A stretch of 64,000 nucleotides of DNA from Sacculina carcini. Lineage: Eukaryota; Arthropoda; Thecostraca; Sacculinidae. A model generated the notes under the pieces. It was given only the letters and a program-made list of their open reading frames with translations, ran no database searches and was not told where the DNA came from. The translations under genes and the position numbers were made by a program. The stretch spans positions 6,343,362 through 6,407,361 of the forward strand of contig OU696572.1 of assembly GCA_916048095.2 (NCBI GenBank). Reading direction: 5' to 3'. Position 1 is the first letter of the stretch. Every line of letters begins with the position of its first letter. Shown one piece after another: positions 1 through 10,759 of this stretch.

Positions 1-21
1 CGCCTCTGTACGGCTGGACAG

Positions 22-756
22 TTGCCATCAGAAGCGAACAAACGGACGAAGCCCGTTTGCTCAATCTCAATGCGGCTGAATGCCACATTCAGCAACAGCA
101 ACACCAGCCCTCGCGACGCTTCGCGCCACGCCGCCGACAGCGTTCCGAGCATCGACGACCCACACTGGGACGAGGCCGTGGAACCAAGCCAAGTGCTCGC
201 CCACGGCTTTCACCCTGTCGACAGTAGTCCTGTATGGAACTTCCTGGCCGAGCTCGCGCGATTAGCCGACGCTCGCGCCGAATGCCAGCCAGATACATAT
301 CTGCTGTGCCCATCTTCACCAGGTACGTCACCACGTCAATATGTTGATTTGCAACGCATCACACCCGACTGGCCTGACGCTTTGCTCGACACCACGCTCA
401 CCGATGACGCAGTTCATGAAGCGGCCGACGCTCTCGCCATGCTCGCGCCCGACGACATCCCGTTGTCTGACACGGCCCGTGATCGAGCGATCACTGATCA
501 CGGTGCCATCATGTCAATTCAATGGCACGATTTGCAAACCGACGCCAACAACACTACGCATTCTCCTGCATCGGCTACCGACGCTGCATCAACGTCCGGC
601 GACGAGTCCTCCATGCTGCCCTGTCTACAACCCACCACGGCGCGCCAATGGCGACAGTTGAAGCTGCCGGACATGGCACGGCTTCACACACTGCCTTCGC
701 AGGACGTCTATCCGCCGCAAGTCCAAGGTATGCCTTCCCACGGTAACCCGCGATAG
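22..756 (+). pseudogene. Retroelement ORF fragment, forward copy
   Basis: A 244-codon open frame, Ser/Thr/Ala/Asp-rich at the N-terminal side. Its last third is the same protein segment that appears on the opposite strand at about 1151-957, where it runs on into a reverse-transcriptase-like stretch. The shared segment contains the words CLQPTTARQW and SQDVYPPQ. The N-terminal 170 residues resemble nothing I recognise and may be the pre-RT or capsid region of the same element. The frame loses element similarity after 733, where the forward copy ends abruptly. The left end may lie outside the window. Element family not settled. Confidence 0.45.
539..733 (+). repeat. Inverted repeat arm 1 (195 bp)
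   Basis: Bases 539-733 are the reverse complement of 957-1151 with only a handful of mismatches. The arms flank a 223-bp spacer. Both arms are coding parts of the same retroelement, so this is an inverted duplication and not the terminal repeat of a DNA transposon. Confidence 0.85.
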
Positions 757-1167
757 GTCATACAGAATCCTAGCCGTGCCATTGGGCTTTGCAATAGCAA
801 AGAGCCTGTATACCGGACCGTGGCGTGCATTGGTCGATTTGAGAATGTTGGCATCCACGAGAGCTGGTATAAGTGCATCGAGAAAGCTAGTAGGTTTTGT
901 TGGCTGCCATGTGGTCCGCGCATGTCGTGGTATGTGTGTGCGTAACCAGTGGGTGAGCATACCTTTGACTTGCGGCGGATAGACGTCCTGCGAAGGCAAT
1001 GTGTGAAGCCGTGTCATGTCCGTCAGCTTCAATTGTCGCCATTGGCGCGCCGTGGTGGGTTGTAGACAGGGCAGCATGGAGGACTCGTCGCCGGACGTTG
1101 ATGCAGTGTCGGTAGCCGATGCAGGAGAATGCGTAGTGTTGTTGGCGTCGGCTGATCCTGTCGGCTG
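734..1167 (-). pseudogene. Retroelement fragment with reverse-transcriptase-like motif, inverted copy
   Basis: Minus-strand open reading within a frame spanning 1326-625. From about 1151 it matches the forward copy, then continues alone through 956-734 with FAIAKPNGTARILYDLS, which looks like the first conserved block of a reverse transcriptase (basic-Pro-Asn-Gly followed by Arg-x-x-x-Asp-Leu). The catalytic palm motif (xxDD) is not present, so this is a fragment. The upstream part of the open frame (1326-1170) is unrelated low-quality coding. Penelope, DIRS or another RT lineage are all possible. Confidence 0.4.
957..1151 (-). repeat. Inverted repeat arm 2 (195 bp)
   Basis: Partner of 539-733. 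The match stops cleanly on both sides: at 1151/539 the next bases differ, and at 957/733 the minus copy continues into the RT-like block while the plus copy runs into the spacer. Confidence 0.85.
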
Positions 1168-1325
1168 CGCCACGTACGATATATTATACAACAGAACAAT
1201 ACAATAATACGGAACACGATACCCAAATATCCAGGAGAGACACACACACCAACACTGCTGAGCACACACTGGCTGACGTGCTGGGTGGCTAATACACTCG
1301 CGTCCTCTGGCGGTGTAGCCACACA

Positions 1326-2110
1326 CTACAATTCCCAGAGGAAAAAATCACACGGTTTCAGGTCAGGTGATCGTGGTGGCCATTTCAGCAGCAAATTGTC
1401 TTCCTCACCACCACGCCCAATCCATCTCTCTGGCAGATTCTCATTGATATAGGCCCGTACAGTGAGTTTCCAGTGAGGCGGAGCCCCGTACTGTTGAAAA
1501 ATGAAGTTGTCATGTTCATTTTCAATGAGCTGATCAAATAGCCAGTTCTGAAGCATTTGCAGATACACATCCCCGTCCACATTTCCTTCAAAGAAAAATG
1601 GTCCATGAATTTGATTCTTGGAGATGACGCAGAACACGCAGAAGGTGAGTCCCTCACGTGCTCAATTGTGTCAAGGAGATTTTCTTCGCTCCAAATGCGA
1701 ACATTATGCTTATTGACTTTGGCAGTCGTATGAAACGTTACTTCATCACTAAAAATTTACGCTCATCGAACTCGTCTTCTTCAAGTTTCTGTAGCATATC
1801 ATCACAGAATTCTTTACGTTTTTGCTTATCATCTTCCTTTAAAGCTTGAACGAGCTGCAGCCTGTTGGGCGAGAAGGCACGCTGCACGCTCTTGGGTGAC
1901 TGTGTTCGAGCATATTCCAACACGCAAAATGACTTTTCTATTGAAGTGAACGGCATTTTTCAACCAGAAAAGAGAGAAATGTCAAACATTAAACATAAAA
2001 TCTTGAACTGTTTCTATACAAGCTGTAAAAAATTGAGGTTATTTCAACGGAAATTGCCAAAATTGTTGGCCTGCGAAATGACGTCAAACATATGGCGACA
2101 CCCTGTACAA
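1326..2110 (-). pseudogene. Mariner/IS630-type transposase, dead and truncated
   Basis: Minus-strand pieces at 1956-1738 and 1637-1326 with a frame break between them. The N-terminal piece has a helix-turn-helix-like start, apparently fused across an internal deletion to the middle of the protein. The C-terminal piece carries the family signature FIFQQ-x-GAPPH and PPRSPDL-x-P-x-DFFLW. The second catalytic Asp of the DDE/D triad, normally directly before GAPPH, is Tyr, so the enzyme would be inactive. The upstream end near 2095-2110 (minus strand starting acagggtgtcgcc) looks like the mariner terminal repeat. The other end is lost at the boundary with the RT-like fragment near 1326. Confidence 0.75.
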
Positions 2111-3018
2111 TTGTATGAGTTGCACCTGGAATTAACTATTGTTAGCTCTGTTAATACTTGTAATTACACAAATCACGGATGCAGGATGTTATGATACACT
2201 CGAACACTGCATATATGTACAATATTAATGCCAGCAACGCTAACAATGGAAATATTGCAGCCTTTCTGATAGTCCGACAACTTGGCAATGAGATTCGGAT
2301 GGTCTGCAATAACTCGCTATGCAGGTGAAATCGCTCCAAGCTAGGTGCACGTAACATTGGCTTTCCGGGGAGGTAGAAATATTGATACATGTACTTCATA
2401 TGTATATTTTCGTGAATTATTCAGAAATTCGTCCGTAAAAGTCCGAAATTCACGTATTATAAGAAAATTGAATAACATATTTGGGTGTTTTCGAAAATCC
2501 TGTTTGGCATGTTTTGTCACAAAATAAAAACACAAAACGCCAAAAAAATTCTCATGAAATTTCCAAATCTAGTCATTACATTATACTTATATTGTAGTTC
2601 ATATTAGATTGGGGATCATTGTATCAATCGTACTTTCGATTGCCTATTATTGTACTTGACAAAAATACAAATGTCTTGTAGTCGTATGATATGATTGTGA
2701 AGGTAATATCAACGAATGGTATAACTTGATAACGAGGACAAACAGAAACTTCGTTGAGCTCTTGGAAAATCGGCGATTAAATTAGTTGGCACGGTATACA
2801 TTTGTATATTTGGATGTAACACACGTGCTTTCTGTAATCGATGGTTTCATAATCACACACAGCCCAGTGAATTTTCTAGTAGAACTGAAGCATCAATACA
2901 CTGCTGCTGTGGGAATAAACAAAAATTGAAACGTGGCAGCCTGCAACACACGGTAATTGTTGTCGTTCTTGTTCAACTAACGTACGTGTCTCGTGTTGCC
3001 TATTGTTTTCCAACGCAG
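2111..3018. other. No supported gene; upstream flank of host exon
   Basis: A+T-rich sequence with only short unconvincing open frames. A polypyrimidine tract ending tgttttccaacgcag at 3005-3019 resembles a splice acceptor, so a 5' UTR exon of the downstream host gene may start at 3020. No TATA box or other promoter can be assigned. Confidence 0.4.
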
Positions 3019-3157
3019 ATCAATCTGAAATGGCTGTTGCACGCAAATAGTGTTGGATTTTTTATCGGGATTCATCGATGCTGCACACGCGCTGTCGCAG
3101 ATTTTTACTGATTGCATTTATTCCTATTGAACAATAGAGCTGCTTATTCTGTTCGCA

Positions 3158-4307
3158 ATGACGTCATCTTGGGGTTCAGTGACGTCAAACGAACAGCATA
3201 CATATGCATCAGACGACGGGCTCAGCAATGCGCAGCCTGCTGAGGCGTGCAAGTTGAGATGTTCGCTCACCGATACACCACTGAGAGACCAGGACAGTAA
3301 TGCAGTGCTAGACTATGCTTTCGCTCAGTATCCCGACGACAAGCTTGACTGGCAGACTTTTGCTGTGAATTCTCACCATGATTTCACTGACAAAGAACAC
3401 TGTAACATAGTTGAAAGTACTGTGCTCGACGACTTGAACAAAGTTAGCACTAGCGACATAGTTCAACCGCAATATCCTATTGATTACCCTAATCCGTATA
3501 TTGTTTATAATGTTAACGGTTCTGCCAAGGACGCAACGCCAACGAAGCATGGTGCGCTGACCGAGCCGTTCCCAGTGAGCGCCGAGAAAATCTCGCTTCT
3601 GTTGACACCACAACGGCACATGTCGGCGGAAGTGTACGACGCCAGTTGGAAGTCATGTGCGACAGGAAGTTGGCGGCACGCAGCGGTGTTGAGTGGTGAT
3701 ATTGCTGAAACCACACCCCAACATTTGTCTGCATCTACTGCCTGTACAATACTGAACGTCAGTGAAGAAGAGGAAGTCTGTGAAAACATTGCTCCGAATG
3801 TAAGTTTAGTATCGGGTTTGCTACAACGGCATGAATGTAATGGGTGGTTTGAACAACAGTGCAAGGATTCGATATATTCCCTCGATTGCGGTGTCAGTGC
3901 TGGCAGCCAAATGATGTCGGCATCACCACTGAAGTCAGCACTGAAGAAGCGTTGTCAGGCCGAGTCACAAAACTATCATGTAGTCGACCAACGTCGACGT
4001 CAAGTGGTGATTAATGAGGAGCTCAATACCTACCTGACAGTCGAGGTACATAGTGCGGAAAATGAAACATATCAAGATGATGTTGCGGATCCCAAACTAC
4101 CAGACTGCGTTCATTACGAACTGCCCTTCCCGGAACTGCTTATATTTGAACCGCCACTCGATTTCGTTCAGGAAGGTTCCAGTGAAGATGGGCCTCCACT
4201 ATCTCCTCCCGAAGCCTACAGAGATTCACGCCACGTTAAAGAAGCCAGCGGAGAACTTAGTAAACAGCATGGTCATGTTTGTAATGAGGCCCAGCTGTGT
4301 CAATCAG
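3158..4307 (+). CDS. Host gene, coding exon 1 (unrecognised protein, N-terminal 383 residues)
   Basis: Open frame starting at the first ATG after an in-frame TGA near 3128. The sequence is rich in Ser, Asp, Glu and His with no transmembrane segment or signal peptide visible. It has an SPLKSALKKR basic patch around residue 255 and an acidic, Pro-rich end (ELLIFEPPLDF). The exon ends in cag|gtgagt, a near-perfect donor with GT at 4308; the read-through frame adds only four residues before a stop. The exon leaves one base of a codon. The acceptor at 51042 supplies the other two and the frame stays open, which strongly suggests the two are consecutive coding exons. I do not recognise the protein family. 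An upstream acceptor at 3019 suggests at least one non-coding 5' exon. Confidence 0.7.
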
Positions 4308-5640
4308 GTGAGTGTGTCACCTAACTGATAGTAACTGATAAAACATGATTTCTCATACTACATATGTGTTATCATTAGAGTTGGGAATTTTATGTGAAGT
4401 TTGCTTGGTGTTTCATGTTTTTATTATGTGACGAAAAATGCCAAGATATGTTGTCAAAGGTCCCAAAGCATGTTATTCAATTTTCATATACAGTAAAAGC
4501 CCTCTTTAGCGGCATCAACGGGACCGCCGTCATGCCGGATATTTGAAAGTGCCGGATACTTGAATAGAAGCAAAATTATGTCCACAATCACCACCCTACA
4601 CTCACGCATCTTACCATAACAAAGATCAGCTGGTACAATACTGCTGTTCTAACATTCTCTTTAATACTTTCCTCTTACGAAGAAGTTAATGGTTCACAAA
4701 AACAAAGTATACACTTATTTGCTGTATTCTATATCAACCAACATGTACAGCATACAATAAACATATGAAAATGTATCAGTGTTTATTACACTTTTTGCTC
4801 CCCACACCTCTCACTGAACATCCTCCGGGTCATCATCATCATCATATTTTTTTCTTGTTTTCCCCACTTTTCACTTACAAGCTACTTTATAATAGTTTCT
4901 AATGTCTCCTTGTTTGAAGCTCCTTCTTCTTTGCAGCAACAACTCATTCTGAATACAGTGAAGAGTCATAACATCTCTGGTTGACATGTATGTGCACTGC
5001 TCAGCAAACCTGATAAAACCAGCTACGCACACGCGGGACTGAGTGGTGGCGATCTAGTACAATATTGTCCTCTGAACATATTGGCCCCACCCCCTCATCA
5101 GATTCTCATAGAACACATTTGGCTAATATGTTCGCTCGTGCAAGCAAATATTCAGAGCCGTACAAATACCTGTGAGTAGGGCTAAAGGTGTGGTCAATAT
5201 GTTAACTTCTCAATACCACATCAGAGCAACGTGTGGACAATACGAGTATGTTTACCTGAATTTCAGCGTTTTTCAACCCAGTAGTGTATTAACCCAAATA
5301 AACCCAACATGTCTAAATATTTTTCAAAGTTGATCAAATTTTGAATGTTAACTCAAAACACCACAATTTAGAATAAATTTGGTTGAATTTTAATCTAAGA
5401 CATGTTGTTTGCTTAAAATAAGCATGACTACATATGTAGTCATTGGGCAGGTAACCTGATATATTACCATCACAGATATTCCTCTTCGTAGGTGGTTGCT
5501 ATTTTTTCAAGTTCTTAGGTAAACCAACAAGATAACATTTTCTGAGCAAATAAACACCTTTTAAAACATTTTATATTCAACACTTCATCATAACAACATA
5601 ATCATAGCAATTAAACGATAAATGGAATATATTCATATGA
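4308..5640. other. Intron sequence with no gene; possible pogo/Tigger-type terminal repeat
   Basis: The only structure I can name is at about 4491-4580: it begins cagtaaaagccctc after TA and continues with gccggata words repeated at 4534 and 4552, the style of pogo/Tigger terminal repeats. No matching inverted end was found downstream, so it is a solo fragment. The rest is A+T-rich single-copy-looking sequence. Confidence 0.3.
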
Positions 5641-5650
5641 AACTGCACCT

Positions 5651-6222
5651 CTATTTTTCATGAAACTTCTGGAAACACTCTTTCAAGTGGAGGGACTTGT
5701 TGCACTTTGCACACTGTATTCTGCAATTCTTTTTGCAAACTGCGCAGCGTCTAATTGGGCAGCTTTGTGGGTAATGATTTCTGTTGTCAGTCCTCACATC
5801 TTCAAGAACAGAAAATGAAGGCCCAGATCGTGAAGCTGATCTTGGCTTAGGTTGAGACTGATATAGCATAGCGGTGACCAAACTTCTTCGAAAATCTTTT
5901 TGCTTTGATTCATAATTTGTTGATAGTTGATAAATTCTCCAGCTGTACACAACTGCGATATTTATTGCGTTGATTATCAAAGTCCAATACCATTTTTTCC
6001 CGAGAATAGTAGGCCTGAAGTCTGCCAGCGATCTGTCCATCAAGTCTACTCCTCCCATACCTGCATTATAGCAAGCGACCACATTTGGCTGGGGAACACT
6101 CACGACACCCTTGTTTTTTACTCTTCTATTCACTTGCCGAATTGGCTCTAGTCCAATAGCATTGCTGCACATGGTCACGACTGAATTGTCATTCCACCTG
6201 ACCATCTCTATATCACCATCTG
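5651..6222 (-). pseudogene. PiggyBac transposase C-terminal fragment
   Basis: The minus-strand frame (open from 6343, element similarity from about 6222) contains the core ACYNAGMGGVDLMDR, in which the last Asp is the third catalytic Asp of the piggyBac DDD triad. A KKWYWTLIINAINIAVVYSW block follows, then a C-terminal cysteine-rich domain with CAVCKKNC, CAKC and a His/Cys end, as in piggyBac and PGBD proteins. The N-terminal two thirds, including the first two catalytic Asp residues, are missing. The break at about 6215-6222 coincides with the start of the plus-strand gypsy element, so one replaced the other's 5' part. Confidence 0.85.
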
Positions 6223-6674
6223 AACTGACAAGAGAGCTGACAGAGTTGTACGCCGATCTAGCTCTACTGTACCCAGAAGATACAGACCACGAGATAATCA
6301 GAGAAGCATTTTTGTGTCGTCTGCCGGTGATACTACAGCACATGTGCAGGGAGCTGCTTGCGACAAAACAGCTCAGTGAAGTAGCTCTTCACGCGGATCA
6401 GCATCACCTCCCGTTCAAGACGAGCTGCACAGTTACAGAAGTCAGCACAACAGAAAACAAAGAGAATCTGGTGGCTGCCACTCGGACCAGCAGTCGGTCA
6501 CACAGTCGTCAGTCGGTCACACAGCGGCCCACACAACGATCTACTGCAACAGTTGATTTTGTAGATCGATGGTGCCGATTTCATCAAAAATTCGGACCGG
6601 CTGCAAGGCGATGCCTAGGCCGATGCACGTTTGCAGCGGATATGTCGGGAAACGCCTCGGGCAGCCGACAGTGA
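6219..6674 (+). pseudogene. gag: CsRn1-type Ty3/gypsy gag, C-terminal part
   Basis: Open frame of which the part after about 6219 reads as gag: a helical region (ELTELYADLALLYPED) followed by CRFHQKFGPAARRCLGRC near the end. This Cys-His-Cys-Cys arrangement is the nucleocapsid motif that marks the CsRn1 clade and replaces the usual CCHC knuckle. The N-terminus and the 5' LTR are missing; the sequence switches directly into the piggyBac fragment. The pol frame lies -1 relative to gag and overlaps it by about 100 bases, consistent with gag-pol frameshifting in this clade. I could not identify a convincing slippery heptamer here. Confidence 0.75.
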
Positions 6675-9600
6675 CGACCCTGTACGGCTGCAAAAATGGC
6701 TGTCAGCTGCTATACGTAACTGACAGTCAAGGTCGCAACTTCCTCGTCGATAGCGGTTCAGAGGTGTCGTTGTTGCCAGCAGGGCCAAATCCTCCTCCGC
6801 CTCTTCAATCTCCAACACTGCGAGCAGCCAATGGTTCCATCATATCGGTGTTTGATGCAGGCCGAGACACATTGATCGATCACGAACTAGGCCGAACATA
6901 CAAGTTCAAATTCGTGGTAGCAGCTGTTTCATCCCCGATTTTGGGAGCGGACTTTCTTCGCGAATTCGGGCTAATAATAGACCTGAAGAAGAGGACTCTG
7001 GTGGATAGCACCACTTACTTGCGTACCAACCCAGCAGCGACGAAATGTGACCGACATCCATTACATGTTCATGTTTGCCGATTTGACCCGCCACAGCGCG
7101 ACGGTCCAGGGTTCGCTGAAATTCGTGAATCAGGGCCATTCAGAGCGCTCTGTGCACCGCCTTCTGGTTTTCCGACCGTCAGCGTCCCGAGTGTTGAACA
7201 CCGCATCATTACACGTGGGAATCCTGTGTTCGCTAGACCAAGGCGCCTCATGCCAGCCAAATTGACAGCAGCTAAACGTGAACTGGAATACTTGCTAGAA
7301 CAGGGAATCCTGGTGCCATTTTCCTCAGCATGGTCAAGTCCAATACACTTGGTGGAAAAAGATGGAGGACGGTCGTACCGGATGGTAGGATGTTATGAGC
7401 GTTTGAATGCGATCACGGTTCCTGATCGATATCCTGTGCCACATCTGCAGACATTCGCAGATCGACTGAATGGTGCCACCATGTTCAGCACCGTTGATCT
7501 TGCTCGTGCATTCGATCAAATCCCAGTATTTGTACCGGACCAACCTAAAACCGCTATAACAACGCCGTTCGGCTTGTTTGAATATCGCCGAATGCCATTC
7601 GGATTATCAAATGCAGCACAGTCTTTTCAAAGATTGATGGACTGTGTGCTTCGTGGGATGAAGAATGTCTACGTATATATAGACGACATATTTGTGTTTT
7701 CACCAGATGCAGAGCAACTTCGAAAGGATATCTGCGAATTATTCCGTCGTCTCAGCTCTGCAGGACTCGTCATTAAACCTGACAAATGTGTTTTTGGTCA
7801 GCCACGAGTGAAATCTCTCGGCTTAGTCGTGTCAGCACAAGGCATAGAACCACTACCTGAAAAAGTAGCTGATCTTATCAACATGCCTCCGCCCCGTGAT
7901 GTGGCCGGATGCAGAAGATACTTGGGAATGATAAATCATTTCCACCGATTTGTACCTCAATTGGCGAAACTTCTCCAGCCGTTGCATGTTGTGTGCAAAA
8001 ACAAGCAGCGCTCGCTGACGTGGACGGATTCACAGGCTTCTGCCTTTGACGCCAGCAAAAGAGCACTCGCCGACGCCTCTAGACTCGCATTTCCGTGTGA
8101 CAATGCGCCGACAAAGGTGGCGGCAGATGCATCCGACACTGCAGTCGGCGCAGTCATCTTGCAATGGCAACGAGTAATGTGGGTGCCTCTGGCGTTTCAC
8201 TCTCGAGCACTACAGGGTGCACAGTTGCGCTGGAGTACCGGCGATAAGGAGTTGTATGTTCTCTTTAGCGCAGTGAAGCGCTTCCGCCATCTCCTAGAAG
8301 GTCGTCCTCAGCTACAGTTGTGGACCGACCACAAGCCTTTGGTACACGCTTTCACCAGTACCAGCGAACGGTCTCCGAGAGTCCAACGCCAACTAGCCTT
8401 CTTAAGTGAATTCTCCACCGATATTAGGCACGTCAGCGGCCCGGACAACATTTTTCCTGATTGTCTCAGCCGTCCATTAACTCAGAACCGCTGCACCTTC
8501 TCACATTTATCAACTTCCGCTTCATATGTCGACACAGAGCAGTGCCTTGATCTGGCGCGAATGGTCAACGAACAGGCAAAATGTCCTGAGGTGACTGCTC
8601 TGGTGTCATCAACTTCGCTAAACGTGGAGCGGCGCGAAATAGCAGGATGTCCAACCGGATTACTTGTTGACACCTCCACAGGCGTGGACAGACCTTTGGT
8701 GCCACAAACCATGCAGAGAGAGATATACACACGGTTACACTGCATGAATCATCCCAGCGCTCGAGCCACGCGCCGTCTGATTTCGGAACGTTTCGTGTTT
8801 GCCAGAATCGGGTCCAAAGTTTCTGCCTGGGCAAAAACATGTCTGCAGTGTCAGCAATGTAAAGTGACGCGTCATCAACGGACACCGCTCAAACGCCCTG
8901 CACTACCAACTTGCAGATTTGAGTGCCTGCATGTTGATATTGTTGGTCCGCTGCCAGAGGTCAACGGGTATCGCTTCATATTTACCATCATTGACCGATT
9001 CACTCGATATCCCGAAGCTGTACCGCTGACCGACGCCACATCGGCCACATGCGCCAAAGTGCTACTGGATTGGGTGTCCCGATTCGGCATGTGCCTCACG
9101 ATCACATCGGATCGGGGACGTCAGTTTGTATCGGACCTTTGGAGCGAGTTATGGACGTTGCTTGGTGTTAAATTGAACACATCATGTGCCTATATGCCGC
9201 AACAAAACGGCTTGGTCGAGCGCGTGCATAGACAGCTTAAAGCATCACTAACTGCCGCCATTCAAGATCAGGTGAATTGGTCTGCTGCGCTCCCTGTCGT
9301 GCTTATGGGTATGCGTTCTTCATTGAAGCCGGATATTGGTGCATCCCCCGCTGAACTTGCACTGGGAGATAAAATGCGATTGTCAGGGCAATTTTTCACC
9401 GAAAATTCCAAGTTTCCGGCCAGCGAGACCGCTCGCCACTTGGTGCAGTCGTTCGCAAACTTGAGGCCTGTTCCGAATTGCTGGCACCGTCAACGTGACT
9501 CAGAGAAACCGTTTGTATCGCCCTCCCTGGAGACGGCGAGTCATGTCTTCGTGCGAGTTGATGGTCATCGTTCACCGCTAACACCTCCTTACCAGGGACC

Positions 9601-9883
9601 GTACGCCGTAATGCAGCGAAGCGACAAATCATTCACCATCGACAATCGCGGCAAGCCTGATGTGGTTGCAGTGGACAGGCTGAAGCCGGCACATCTGGAG
9701 CGAGTAGATCAGTCGGCCACAACCACCGCACCGACATCGACAGCGCCTCCACGAGCGGGAGACGGCATTCCTCCTTCGTATCCTCGACCTCCTTCCGCTG
9801 CATCACGTCACGTCGCTCCTAGGATAGTTTGGTCACGGCGTTCCAGACCAGTACGGCCACCACAGCGCTACATCGGAGCATAG
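6569..9883 (+). CDS. pol: CsRn1-type Ty3/gypsy pol polyprotein
   Basis: Uninterrupted 1,104-codon frame. In order: aspartic protease (FLVDSGSEVSLLP, residues about 58-70); reverse transcriptase with VDLARAFDQIPV, TPFGLFEYRRMPFG and the catalytic YIDD; RNase H with DAS, an E in GDKELY and LWTDHKPL; integrase with an HHCC finger (CMNHPS...CLQCQQC), Asp in HVDIVGPL, Asp in TSDRGRQF and Glu in QNGLVER; and a C-terminal GPY/F module (YQGPYAVM...DRLKPAHL). All catalytic residues of the four enzymes are present. One conserved Asp-Tyr pair near the RT start reads Cys-Tyr (VGCYERLN). The intact frame suggests fairly recent activity, although this copy lacks its 5' end. The first residues overlap gag in another frame, so the real product is a gag-pol fusion. 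Confidence 0.92.
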   Translation: MVPISSKIRTGCKAMPRPMHVCSGYVGKRLGQPTVTTLYGCKNGCQLLYVTDSQGRNFLVDSGSEVSLLPAGPNPPPPLQSPTLRAANGSIISVFDAGRDTLIDHELGRTYKFKFVVAAVSSPILGADFLREFGLIIDLKKRTLVDSTTYLRTNPAATKCDRHPLHVHVCRFDPPQRDGPGFAEIRESGPFRALCAPPSGFPTVSVPSVEHRIITRGNPVFARPRRLMPAKLTAAKRELEYLLEQGILVPFSSAWSSPIHLVEKDGGRSYRMVGCYERLNAITVPDRYPVPHLQTFADRLNGATMFSTVDLARAFDQIPVFVPDQPKTAITTPFGLFEYRRMPFGLSNAAQSFQRLMDCVLRGMKNVYVYIDDIFVFSPDAEQLRKDICELFRRLSSAGLVIKPDKCVFGQPRVKSLGLVVSAQGIEPLPEKVADLINMPPPRDVAGCRRYLGMINHFHRFVPQLAKLLQPLHVVCKNKQRSLTWTDSQASAFDASKRALADASRLAFPCDNAPTKVAADASDTAVGAVILQWQRVMWVPLAFHSRALQGAQLRWSTGDKELYVLFSAVKRFRHLLEGRPQLQLWTDHKPLVHAFTSTSERSPRVQRQLAFLSEFSTDIRHVSGPDNIFPDCLSRPLTQNRCTFSHLSTSASYVDTEQCLDLARMVNEQAKCPEVTALVSSTSLNVERREIAGCPTGLLVDTSTGVDRPLVPQTMQREIYTRLHCMNHPSARATRRLISERFVFARIGSKVSAWAKTCLQCQQCKVTRHQRTPLKRPALPTCRFECLHVDIVGPLPEVNGYRFIFTIIDRFTRYPEAVPLTDATSATCAKVLLDWVSRFGMCLTITSDRGRQFVSDLWSELWTLLGVKLNTSCAYMPQQNGLVERVHRQLKASLTAAIQDQVNWSAALPVVLMGMRSSLKPDIGASPAELALGDKMRLSGQFFTENSKFPASETARHLVQSFANLRPVPNCWHRQRDSEKPFVSPSLETASHVFVRVDGHRSPLTPPYQGPYAVMQRSDKSFTIDNRGKPDVVAVDRLKPAHLERVDQSATTTAPTSTAPPRAGDGIPPSYPRPPSAASRHVAPRIVWSRRSRPVRPPQRYIGA

Positions 9884-9898
9884 CTCCTGAGGGGGGAC

Positions 9899-10115
9899 TG
9901 TGGCCCCACTGTGATACAACTCTGGGTTGAAGACCACTGGCCAGTTCGACTGGTTGTTTTTGTGCGTGCGCAAGAGAGAGTCAGTGTACCAGTTGGTGCG
10001 TGTGTGGAAGTATGCATGTATGTTTGTATGTATGTGTGTGTGTTACGTGTGTACTGTTCTTGTGTTACTTTATCGTCATTCATTCACTTGTTCGTGTCGT
10101 TTCATCGCAGTACAT
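9899..10115 (+). mobile_element. 3' LTR of the CsRn1-type element (right end approximate)
   Basis: Directly after the pol stop is a polypurine tract (tgagggggga, about 9888-9897) followed by tgtggcccc at 9899, the expected PPT|TG boundary of a 3' LTR. The 5' partner LTR is absent, so the right end cannot be fixed by comparison; candidate CA ends occur at about 10095-10130. It contains T/G-rich microsatellite-like sequence. Confidence 0.55.
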
Positions 10116-10759
10116 CGTGACAATTCAGCTGCGTGTTATCGCTGCTACAAACCGAAAAATGTAGTGCTGCCTGTTTTAAATTTAGGGATTTTACAACTAG
10201 CTATATTTTGCCGTTTTTTAGAAGATATATTCAACCAATTTTTAATGAATGATATTGTTCTAATCCTGACAACTCATTATTTTATAATGATATTATATAA
10301 TATTTTATATTATTTTATTTTATAATAGCGCATAATTTATTACCCGGGTAAATAATTCATAAGTGTGCCGTTTGAAAGTTAAAAGGCAAGAACCACTAAA
10401 AATTGCACAACATGATATTTTCCTAGTGAATTCGCGACCTCTAAATATTGTTTAAGAGCTCCTATTCTGGCGTCATTGAAATCAGAATCGTTTAGAGCAT
10501 GGAAAAACTTATATCCACCAAAAAGTCTACCATTTTGGGAGAAATGAGCAACCCACACTCACGCACACAAACACAAATTAATTCAATCAACGACCGTTTG
10601 AACAACCAATGTAATTTTTGGGTGAAACATGGAAATGCTAACTCATATTATCGAGGCACCAGCTCGACATCCGTTCATATCGGTGAGACGGGACAAGATG
10701 CAACCGTCTACATTATGCGACGCGATCGAAGGAATAAAGTTATTGTTGTCAGTTATGAG
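10116..10759. other. No gene seen
   Basis: A+T-rich intron sequence, including a run of TATT/TAAT words near 10240-10325. Short open frames here lack any family resemblance. The last 8 bases (10752-10759) are the target duplication of the adjacent element. Confidence 0.4.

Noticed and set aside
4053-4328. 91-codon frame overlapping the host exon
   Set aside because: Frame shadow of the longer host coding frame, without independent support.
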